52,184 bases of DNA, from contig DAIRVG010000024.1 in assembly GCA_036802945.1 (NCBI GenBank), positions 1 to 52,184 on the forward strand, read 5' to 3'. The notes below the pieces were generated by a model, which saw only the letters and a list, made by a program, of their open reading frames with translations, did no database searches and was not told the DNA's origin. A program made the position numbers and the translations under genes. Shown here piece by piece: positions 40,884-48,126 of this stretch (position 1 is the first letter of the stretch; each line of letters starts with the position of its first letter). This stretch comes from Gp6-AA40 sp036802945. Its GTDB lineage: Bacteria > Acidobacteriota > Vicinamibacteria > Vicinamibacterales > UBA2999.

Positions 40884-42131
40884 ATGGCTGGCTGCTCCTG
40901 CTCACGCCGCGATTTTCTTGCCCGTGGCCTGTACGGCATCGGCGTGGGCGCCGGACTGCCGTTCATCCTCCAACGGACGTCGGCGGCGCTGACCGCTCAG
41001 GCTCTCATCGGCACGAGCGCCGAAACGCACCCGAACCGGATTCTTGTCGTCATCGAGTTGTCAGGCGGCAATGACGGTTTGAATACGGTCGTTCCGTTCG
41101 GCGACGCCGCGTACTATCGCGCGCGGCCGAAGCTTGGAATCCCGGAGCGGGAGGTACGCAAGGTGGCGGACGGCTTCGGCTTTCATCCGGCGATGGTCGG
41201 TTTCGAGCGTTTGTACAAAGACGGTCAGTTGGCCGTCGTGCATGGCTGCGGCTATGACCACCCGAGCCTGTCCCATTTTTCGTCGATGGGCTACTGGCAC
41301 ACCGGCATCCCGAACGGCGGCGAGCCGCTCGGCTGGCTCGGCCGGCTCGCTGACGAGACCTATCCCGCCGGCGCTCGCAATGTCATCGTGAACCTCGGCA
41401 CATCTCAATCGCTCGCGGTGCGCGGCCGCCAGCACTCACCGCTCGTATTCGACGATCCCGACCGTTTTCGACGTGAGGGGACTGACGACGAGAAGCATGT
41501 GCTCGCCGGGATGAACCGGGCGCGATCGACCGCGAATCAGACCCTCGAGTTCCTTGCCTCGACGGCGCAGAACGCGACCGAAAGCGCCGACTTCGTGCGG
41601 CAGGCGTCAGCGACGTACCGAACGCCGGTTGACTATGGGACCGGAGGCGGAATCGGCGGCAACCTTCAACGCGTGGCGGCTCTGATCGCAGCCGACATGC
41701 CGACGCGTTTGTATTACGTGACCTATCAGGGCAACTCATTCGATACGCACGTGCAGCAGGCAGACCTCCACAGCCGGCTCCTCATGTATACCGCCGACGC
41801 GGTGCGCGGCTTCATGGACGATGTCAAACGCCTCGGGCGCGGAGACGACGTCGCTGTGGTGATGTTCACGGAGTTCGGACGCCGCGTCGAGGAGAACGGC
41901 AGCCTTGGCACCGACCATGGCACGGCCACGCCGATGTTCATCGTCGGGCATCGCGTCAAAGGCGGCCTCTACGGAAAACACCCGAGTCTCACGGATCTAG
42001 ACGACGGCAATATGAAGATGACGACTGACTTCAGGCGTGTCTACGCCACCATGATCGACGAGTGGCTTGGCGTTGCCGACACAGCGGCGATCCTGAAAGG
42101 GCGGTTCGAGCCGCTGGGCACGTTCGCATAG
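40884..42131 (+). CDS. DUF1501 protein, Tat-exported
   Basis: 415 residues with a twin-arginine signal (CSRRDFLARGLYGIGVGAGL). Family blocks are ILVVIELSGGNDGLNTVVPF, YKDGQLAVVHGCGYDHPSLS, HFSSMGYWHTG, YYVTYQGNSFDTHVQQ, VMFTEFGRRVEENGSLGTDH and MFIVGHRVKGGLYG. The alkaline-phosphatase-like metal residues (Asp in GGNDG, His/Asp in GTDHG) are kept, but no activity is proven for this family. Partner of the DUF1800 gene upstream, 92 bp away. Ends 13 bp before an assembly gap. Confidence 0.92.
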   Translation: MAGCSCSRRDFLARGLYGIGVGAGLPFILQRTSAALTAQALIGTSAETHPNRILVVIELSGGNDGLNTVVPFGDAAYYRARPKLGIPEREVRKVADGFGFHPAMVGFERLYKDGQLAVVHGCGYDHPSLSHFSSMGYWHTGIPNGGEPLGWLGRLADETYPAGARNVIVNLGTSQSLAVRGRQHSPLVFDDPDRFRREGTDDEKHVLAGMNRARSTANQTLEFLASTAQNATESADFVRQASATYRTPVDYGTGGGIGGNLQRVAALIAADMPTRLYYVTYQGNSFDTHVQQADLHSRLLMYTADAVRGFMDDVKRLGRGDDVAVVMFTEFGRRVEENGSLGTDHGTATPMFIVGHRVKGGLYGKHPSLTDLDDGNMKMTTDFRRVYATMIDEWLGVADTAAILKGRFEPLGTFA

Positions 42132-42144
42132 ATTCATTCCCGAG

Positions 42145-42244
42145 NNNNNNNNNNNNNNNNNNNNNNNNNNNNNNNNNNNNNNNNNNNNNNNNNNNNNNNN
42201 NNNNNNNNNNNNNNNNNNNNNNNNNNNNNNNNNNNNNNNNNNNN
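42145..42244. other. Assembly gap (100 N)
   Basis: Separates the convergent DUF1501 gene and the family protein whose stop codon is at 42251-42253. Neither gene is cut. Whether the two contigs are truly adjacent cannot be judged from the sequence. Confidence 0.98.
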
Positions 42245-42250
42245 GGCGTG

Positions 42251-43219
42251 TCACCTTCCCTCTCGACGATGCTCGTGGATGCCCGTGAGACCGGCGTCCT
42301 TGTTGTGTTTGCCCCCCAGGATAATTGCCTCCACGTCGCGCTCACCCTCGTGACGGGTGTCTTCAAAGATCTCGTAACCTGCCTGTTTGTTGCGGTTGAC
42401 TTGGAACGCCATCTTCCAGGGCCTGGTCCAGACCTTGGGGTCTTCGAGCGTCGCCTCGTAATCGATGCGATCGGCGCTGACTAGCGTCCAGCGCTCCACC
42501 ACGTGCAACGCGTCGCTGTGGAAGCTTCCATGAGAGTCAATCCAGGTCCCGTCGGTGAAGTTCGTGACGTCGACGACCAGCGTGTTTCCCTCCCAGCGTC
42601 CACGTGAGTCCCCCATCCACAGCTTCACTTGTGGGCCGACGTGCGGGTGACCATCCAGCGGGATGACGCGATAGGAGTGGTTCGACTCGTAGACAATCAA
42701 CACTGATCCCGGACGCTGAATGAACTGCATCCCGCCCGGCACGTAATTGTTGCGCGGCACCCCGTCGAGAAACGCGCGGACATGTGGGTCGACATGCTCC
42801 GGTTGCGTCGGCGTAAAGATGTCCCGCAGGAGCTGCGCTCTCCTGGCTGCCGCCGCCGGCTGATACGGAATCCGTCGATCAGGGGGGTCGACTACCACGA
42901 TCGGATTCTGTTCTCCGACCCTGGCTTGAATGACGTCGTCGGCCGGATCTCGTCCGTCCTCGACGCTGTGCGCCGCCCCGACCGCGTCACTGATCCAGTG
43001 TCCCTGCATGTCCGGCTGGCCGTCGGCGAGGCGAGGGGGGCTCCAACGGGTTGGCGCGGATGCCTGTCCGGCCGCGGGAACCGGTACCAGCGAAATCATT
43101 GCCACGACGGCTGCGATGACTGAACCAGCCAAGGGGCCACCCCGCTTGATATCTGCGGCAACCCCCCTGCACAATTCGCGTTTGGAGCCGTACAGCGGTC
43201 CGAGCACTCGTAGGGTCAT
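42251..43219 (-). CDS. Uncharacterised secreted protein, ADGKPDLQGIW family (member 3)
   Basis: 322 residues from the ATG at 43219 (ggagg upstream). A basic N-terminus precedes a signal (GSVIAAVVAMISLVPVPAAG). The family start reads RLADGQPDMQGHWISDAVGA. Later blocks are YVPGGMQFIQRPGSVLIVYE, GRWEGNTLVVDVTNFTDGTW, FHSDALHVVERWTLVSAD and LEDPKVWTRPWKM, with YEIFEDTRHEGE replacing the CHEGN block. It is transcribed with the VOC protein gene upstream, though 172 bp separate them. No DUF6152 gene is adjacent, but the 3' side is an assembly gap. Confidence 0.8.
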   Translation of the reverse strand: MTLRVLGPLYGSKRELCRGVAADIKRGGPLAGSVIAAVVAMISLVPVPAAGQASAPTRWSPPRLADGQPDMQGHWISDAVGAAHSVEDGRDPADDVIQARVGEQNPIVVVDPPDRRIPYQPAAAARRAQLLRDIFTPTQPEHVDPHVRAFLDGVPRNNYVPGGMQFIQRPGSVLIVYESNHSYRVIPLDGHPHVGPQVKLWMGDSRGRWEGNTLVVDVTNFTDGTWIDSHGSFHSDALHVVERWTLVSADRIDYEATLEDPKVWTRPWKMAFQVNRNKQAGYEIFEDTRHEGERDVEAIILGGKHNKDAGLTGIHEHRREGR

Positions 43220-43391
43220 GTGACGCCTCCTCTCAAGAGCGAGCGCCGACTCACGCCGAGGGTTCGTATCGTCCGGAAGTCGCCGCGAGCATAGCACCGT
43301 TGGCCCGAGAACGATGTTGCGAACAGTTGCCTGGCGAGGGGCCACCGCGCTTACACGTCGCAGCCACGGCCACCATTGCGTTCGCATAGAT

Positions 43392-44462
43392 TCAAATACA
43401 TACGTTCCCGAGAACGCCCGATCCTCCGCAATAACTCACGTCCTGCAGCTGAATGATCAGGCCGTCGGGATCGGTGAAATACAGTTCTGGCGTGCCTTCC
43501 TTGGCCCCGCCGCGATCTTCCCTCCGCACGCTGATGTAATGAACAAGGGGGCTGGGTGCGCCCTGACCGTCGCCGCGTGGTTTGATCCCGTACGTCTCGA
43601 GTGCCTTGATGACGGTCTCAGGGCGGAAATTCTCCAGCGTCATGCAGAGGTGGTTGATGGCGACGCGCGGGGCGGCACCGGACCCGCCGCGGCCTGCTGC
43701 ACCAGCGGTGAACATCAGAAACTCGCCGCGGCCGCCCAACCCGAGCACCGGGGCTGTTGGCCCCTGAAACGCCTGAATCCTGAGACCGAAGACATCCTGG
43801 CAGAACTTGCGGGACGCGGCGGGATCCGACACGTTGTTCGTGCAGTGGCTCCATCCGCGCAGCGCGAGCAGTCCGCGTCGTGGCGACGGCTCCTGCGCCC
43901 GGCACACGTTCCCGAGCCGGCCGGCTCCTCCGCAGTACCGCGGATCCTGTAACTGAATGACGAATCCATTCGGATCGCCAACGTAGAGCTCAGGTGTCCC
44001 CTCCTGCGCGCCACCGCCGTCCGGGCCTCGCATCCGCACGCGCATCTTCATGGGTCCGCCGCTCAGCCTCAGCCCTCCGCCACTGGTGCTTGCAGCGTTC
44101 TCAACCCTGGTCACGCCGTATTGCGTAAGGATCCTGCTGACGCGTTCGACGTCGAAATCCTCGACGCCCAGGGAGAGGTGGTCGAGCCGGGGCGGGTCCG
44201 AACCTGCGGCGCTCACGCCCAGAAACTGTGGTCCCGCGCCGATCTGCAAGTTCGTCCCGCTTCCCTGCCTGGAGATAACCGGCATGCCGAAGAGACCCTG
44301 GTAGAAATCCACCGAACGCTTCACATCAGAGACGGAGAGCATCACGTGGTTGATCCCTCGGACGCGCAGCGGCGGACCCGTCTGGGCCGGCAACCGTGGC
44401 GCAGCCATCAATGCATAAGCCCCCGCCGCCGTCGCCGTCAAGAATTCGCGTCGCGACCTCAT
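43392..44462 (-). CDS. Two-domain VOC (glyoxalase/dioxygenase fold) protein, Tat-exported
   Basis: 356 residues from the ATG at 44462, with a twin-arginine signal (SRREFLTATAAGAYALMAAP). Two VOC domains follow: the first from INHVMLSVSDVKRSVDFYQG to GFVIQLQDPRYCGG, the second from SHCTNNVSDPAASRKFCQDV to GLIIQLQDVSYCGG. Both contain the EGTPELY strand with the metal-ligand Glu and an early His. Each domain ends in the same Cys-bearing tail, YCGG-x-G-x-LGNVC. Metal-dependent lyase, isomerase or dioxygenase activity is possible; substrate unknown. Tat export fits a cofactor or metal loaded in the cytoplasm. Confidence 0.87.
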   Translation of the reverse strand: MRSRREFLTATAAGAYALMAAPRLPAQTGPPLRVRGINHVMLSVSDVKRSVDFYQGLFGMPVISRQGSGTNLQIGAGPQFLGVSAAGSDPPRLDHLSLGVEDFDVERVSRILTQYGVTRVENAASTSGGGLRLSGGPMKMRVRMRGPDGGGAQEGTPELYVGDPNGFVIQLQDPRYCGGAGRLGNVCRAQEPSPRRGLLALRGWSHCTNNVSDPAASRKFCQDVFGLRIQAFQGPTAPVLGLGGRGEFLMFTAGAAGRGGSGAAPRVAINHLCMTLENFRPETVIKALETYGIKPRGDGQGAPSPLVHYISVRREDRGGAKEGTPELYFTDPDGLIIQLQDVSYCGGSGVLGNVCI

Positions 44463-44537
44463 ACCCAACCTCTTTCTTATCAGCCTCGAAACGGACCTGC
44501 GCCATGGTATTGGAATCCCGTTCTCGGGGAACAGTGC

Positions 44538-44637
44538 NNNNNNNNNNNNNNNNNNNNNNNNNNNNNNNNNNNNNNNNNNNNNNNNNNNNNNNNNNNNNNN
44601 NNNNNNNNNNNNNNNNNNNNNNNNNNNNNNNNNNNNN
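44538..44637. other. Assembly gap (100 N)
   Basis: Lies between the divergent VOC and prolyl oligopeptidase genes. It cuts neither coding region but removes most of the promoter region between them. Confidence 0.98.
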
Positions 44638-44666
44638 GATGTCGTCCGGCTGCAGAGGACGAAATC

Positions 44667-46802
44667 GTGAGATTGAAATCAGTGATTGTCTTGCTCGCGT
44701 TCACCGGCTCGGGCTGCCGGCAGATCGATCCGGCACAACCGCGGCTCACGTACCCGGTCGCCCACACCGGCAGCGTGGTCGATGACTACGGCGGGACGAA
44801 GGTCCCCGACCCGTACCGCTGGATGGAGTCGCTCGATTCGAAGGAAGTGGCCGACTGGGTGACAGCATCCAATGCCGTCACGGAGCCGTATCTGGCGAAG
44901 CTTCCACTGCGTGAGCATTTCAACACGCGACTGACCGAGCTCTGGAACTATCCGCGCATCAGCGTTCCCGTCGTCAAAGGGGGGAAACTGTTTTACTCGA
45001 GGAATACGGGTCTGCAACGGCAGTCACCCGTTTTCGTCCGCAGCAGTCGGGCAGCGCAGGCGATGCTCGTGATTGATCCAAACGTCATCTCGGAGGATGG
45101 CTCCGTCTCGCTCTCGCAATGGGTGCCTTCACCCGACGCGAAGCTGCTGGCGTATGGCCTCTCCGAGGGAGGCGCGGATTGGAACACCGTCCGGGTCCGT
45201 GACATCACGTCCGGCAAAGACATGCCGGACGAAGTGAGATGGATGCGCTTCTCGAGCATCTCATGGACGAACGACAGCAAAGGCTTCTTTTACTCGCGCT
45301 ATCCCGAACCTCCGAAAAACAAGGTCCTCGAGGCCGCGCTGTCGGGACATGCCCTCTATTACCACCGGATCGGTACGCCGCAGTCGATGGATACGCTCGT
45401 GTACGAAAGAAAGGATCTATCGAGCTGGATCATCGGCGGCGACGTGACGGAGGATGGCAGATACCTCCTGATCGCGATGTACGAAGGGGCGGAAAACAAG
45501 AACAGCCTGTACTACGCGGATCTCGGCCGTGCAGAGGCGCCGAGGATCGGCGGACCGGTCAAGCCTCTCATGCCGATCAACGATGCGGAGTACCTGCCTG
45601 TGGGCAACAAGGGCACGACGCTGTATCTCCGCTCGGACAAGGAGGCACCGAACCGCAGGATTATCGCGGTCGATCTCCAGAATCCTGCCGCAGGTGGATG
45701 GAAGACGGTTGTTCCCGAACGAAAGGACGCGATCGAAGGCGCCGAAGTCATTGGCGGCCGAATCGTGACGCAGTATCTCGTCGACGTACAAAGCAAGCTG
45801 CTGCTCTTCGGTCTCGACGGCACGCCGCAAGGCGAGATCGCCTTACCGGGGACCGGGACCGTCGGCGTCTTCCAGGGACGGGAGGACGCACCGGACATCT
45901 GGTACAGCTTCAGTTCGCCGCTCATGCCGTCGACGGTGTACGTCTTCGACCCGGTGTCGAAGAAGAGTGACGGATTCGAGGTCGCGACGCCCCCCGTCGA
46001 TACCAGCCGGTTCGAAACACACGCCCTGTTCGCCACCTCCGCTGATGGCACCCGCGTGCCGTTCTTTCTCACGGCACGCAAGAACGTGGCGCGCGATGGC
46101 TCCAATCCGACCATGCTCTACGGCTACGGGGGATTCTCGGTCACCACGCTCCCGATGTACCGGCAGGATGTGCCCGCCTGGCTCGAGCGCGGTGGCATAT
46201 GGGTGACCGCGAGCCTGCGCGGCGGCGCCGAGTATGGCGAGGTCTGGCATAAGGGGGGCATGCTCGAAAAGAAGCAGAACGTGTTCAATGATTTCATCGC
46301 CGTCGCCGAACAGCTGGTCAAGGACGGATACACCTCCCCCGCTCGCCTGGGCATCATGGGCGGGTCCAACGGCGGACTCCTCGTTGGCGTCGTCATGGAA
46401 CAGCGGCCGGACCTGTTCGCTGTCGCGCTCCCGGCGGTTGGCGTCATGGATATGCTGCGGTACGACAAATTCACAGGCGGAGCGTTGTGGACGACGGAGT
46501 ACGGCTCTGCGTCGAATCCAGCGCAGTTCCCGTTTCTGATCAAGTACTCACCGGTGCAGAACATCAAGTCCGGTAGCTGTTACCCGGCGACGCTCGTCAC
46601 GACGGCCGATCATGACGATCGCGTGGTGCCAAGCCATTCATTCAAGTTCGCCGCTGCCCTGCAGGCAGCCCAGGGTTGTGCGAAACCGGTCCTCATCCGA
46701 ATCGAAGTACAGGGCTCGCACGGATATCGGCCGACGGACAAGCTCATTGCCGAACGGGCCGATCAGTGGGCGTTCGCGGCCGAGCAGATGGGCATGCGCT
46801 AA
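44667..46802 (+). CDS. Prolyl oligopeptidase (S9A family), exported
   Basis: 711 residues from the GTG at 44667 (gagga upstream), just after the gap. A short signal with a non-standard lipobox (LLAFTGSGC) suggests export, perhaps as a lipoprotein. VVDDYGGTKVPDPYRWMESL starts the S9A propeller domain. The catalytic domain has Ser567 (MGGSNGGLL), the Asp in TADHDDRVVP (about 650) and His685 (GSHGY), all in family order. It would cut after proline in short peptides in the periplasm. The length is normal for the family. Converges with the small HExxH gene, 21 bp apart. Confidence 0.93.
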   Translation: MRLKSVIVLLAFTGSGCRQIDPAQPRLTYPVAHTGSVVDDYGGTKVPDPYRWMESLDSKEVADWVTASNAVTEPYLAKLPLREHFNTRLTELWNYPRISVPVVKGGKLFYSRNTGLQRQSPVFVRSSRAAQAMLVIDPNVISEDGSVSLSQWVPSPDAKLLAYGLSEGGADWNTVRVRDITSGKDMPDEVRWMRFSSISWTNDSKGFFYSRYPEPPKNKVLEAALSGHALYYHRIGTPQSMDTLVYERKDLSSWIIGGDVTEDGRYLLIAMYEGAENKNSLYYADLGRAEAPRIGGPVKPLMPINDAEYLPVGNKGTTLYLRSDKEAPNRRIIAVDLQNPAAGGWKTVVPERKDAIEGAEVIGGRIVTQYLVDVQSKLLLFGLDGTPQGEIALPGTGTVGVFQGREDAPDIWYSFSSPLMPSTVYVFDPVSKKSDGFEVATPPVDTSRFETHALFATSADGTRVPFFLTARKNVARDGSNPTMLYGYGGFSVTTLPMYRQDVPAWLERGGIWVTASLRGGAEYGEVWHKGGMLEKKQNVFNDFIAVAEQLVKDGYTSPARLGIMGGSNGGLLVGVVMEQRPDLFAVALPAVGVMDMLRYDKFTGGALWTTEYGSASNPAQFPFLIKYSPVQNIKSGSCYPATLVTTADHDDRVVPSHSFKFAAALQAAQGCAKPVLIRIEVQGSHGYRPTDKLIAERADQWAFAAEQMGMR

Positions 46803-46823
46803 CGGACATCCGTTCGCGCATTC

Positions 46824-47369
46824 TCAGTCACTGCATCTGGCAGCGACGCGTTCCGTGATCGCTTGGCTGGTGGGTGGATTCTCTCCGAGGCCGAGCGCAT
46901 GCAGGAACTCGTGAATGACGATGATCTCGGTCGTCCTGCGATTCTGGAGAAAGCGATCTCTGAACGCTCGTCCGCAGACGCGAATGAGCCGAGAGCCGGT
47001 CTGGGTGAACGCCAGCGTCGTGCCCGCTCGGCATTGCGGTGCCTCGCGGTCATCGAAAAACCGTAGGAGTGCGAACGCTTCAGCGGGACTCATTCCGCTC
47101 GCCTCGAGCGTGGTCGACAGGCGCTGGCCTACCTCATCCGTAAAGTCGGCGAAGAGAGCTTGGCAGCCGGGGCGGGCGAGACGAACGACGGCCCCCTCCA
47201 CCGCGCGCCACACGGCCAATCGAGTGTCGCTTTCCAGGAATCCGAACAGGACCGGTGTTTGCGCTCTGGCGGGACCGGCCAGCAGCCCGATCAAGAGAGC
47301 ACACGCAAGGAACTCCGCAACACCACATGGCCCCTGCTTCCGGGAGGCCCTTAGGAACGGTCGGTTCAT
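46824..47369 (-). CDS. Small exported HExxH protein, putative zinc metallopeptidase
   Basis: 181 residues from the ATG at 47369 (ggagg 8 nt away rules out the GTG 9 bp upstream). Signal peptide FLACALLIGLLAGPARA. The C-terminal half has VIHEFLHALGLGENPP: His, Glu, His of HExxH followed by Gly three residues after the second His and Glu at the place where metzincins have the third ligand (HExxHxxGxxE). Cys at about 69, 113, 132 and 179 may form two disulfides. I cannot assign a known peptidase family. Divergent from sigma/kinase pair 2, so the two could share control. Confidence 0.75.
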   Translation of the reverse strand: MNRPFLRASRKQGPCGVAEFLACALLIGLLAGPARAQTPVLFGFLESDTRLAVWRAVEGAVVRLARPGCQALFADFTDEVGQRLSTTLEASGMSPAEAFALLRFFDDREAPQCRAGTTLAFTQTGSRLIRVCGRAFRDRFLQNRRTTEIIVIHEFLHALGLGENPPTSQAITERVAARCSD

Positions 47370-47550
47370 GATGTCCACCTCCGCTGGCTCCTAACGCGGA
47401 AGCGGTCATCGAACCGGCTCAAGGCAGCGCGTCACCTCCGATTCCCAGCGCGTTTCGGGCCCGCGGAGAGCCGGGCTCGGCCTCTCTTTCGTTCAGGCGG
47501 GCCGGCGTATACTCAGGGCCTTCGCCTAGAAAGACTTGGATGGTGACGCC

Positions 47551-48126
47551 GTGTCTTCGCCTCCCGGAGACGTGACGCAGCTGCTCCTCGCCTGGAGCGG
47601 TGGCGACCGGGATGCGCTCGCGGATCTGATCCCGGTCGTGTATGGGGAACTGCGCCGTATCGCCGCCCGCTACTTGCGTCACGAGCGGGTCGGTCACACG
47701 CTCCAGGCCACGGCACTCGTCCACGAGGCCTATTTCAAACTGATTGATCAAGACCATGCGCGCTGGCAGAATCGCGCGCAGTTCTTCGGTGTGGCCGCGC
47801 AGTTGATGCGACGAATCCTGGTGGACCACGCCCGGACGCACGTGGCTGCCAAGCGCGGCGGCGGTGTGACGCCGATTACGCTGATGGACGCTGCGGGTGC
47901 ATCACCGCCGCGCGGGATCGATGTCCTTGCACTGGATGAGGCACTGACGCGCTTGACGGCCATCTACCCCGAACAAGGCCGGCTGGTGGAACTGAAGTTC
48001 TTCGGTGGATTGACCATTGAGGAAACCGGTGAGGCGATGGGACTCTCGCCCGCCACGGTGAAGCGCCAGTGGGCGGTCGCGCGGGCGTGGCTGCTCCACA
48101 ATCTCCGTCACGAGGCCCACCCGTGA
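47551..48126 (+). CDS. ECF-type RNA polymerase sigma factor (TIGR02999-like, pair 2)
   Basis: 191 residues from the GTG at 47551; a TTG at 47536 is the alternative and neither has a strong ribosome site. Region 2: LIPVVYGELRRIAARYL, LVHEAYFKLIDQ, AQFFGVAAQLMRRILVDHAR. Region 4: FGGLTIEETGEAMGLSPAT, VKRQWAVARAWL. About half of the residues match the sigma factor at 29206. Its TGA overlaps the GTG of the kinase gene by GTGA, exactly as in pair 1. The divergent HExxH gene starts 180 bp away. Confidence 0.9.
   Translation: MSSPPGDVTQLLLAWSGGDRDALADLIPVVYGELRRIAARYLRHERVGHTLQATALVHEAYFKLIDQDHARWQNRAQFFGVAAQLMRRILVDHARTHVAAKRGGGVTPITLMDAAGASPPRGIDVLALDEALTRLTAIYPEQGRLVELKFFGGLTIEETGEAMGLSPATVKRQWAVARAWLLHNLRHEAHP

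Noticed and set aside
42121..43396. A shared 16-mer (cgttcgcatagattca) at the DUF1501 end and near the VOC gene end, as a sign of misassembly
   Set aside because: One exact 16-bp match within 52 kb is close to chance expectation, and the flanks differ.
44121..44666. A longer N-terminus of the prolyl oligopeptidase reaching across the gap
   Set aside because: It would read through 100 N and antisense through the VOC gene. The GTG at 44667 has a ribosome site and a signal peptide.
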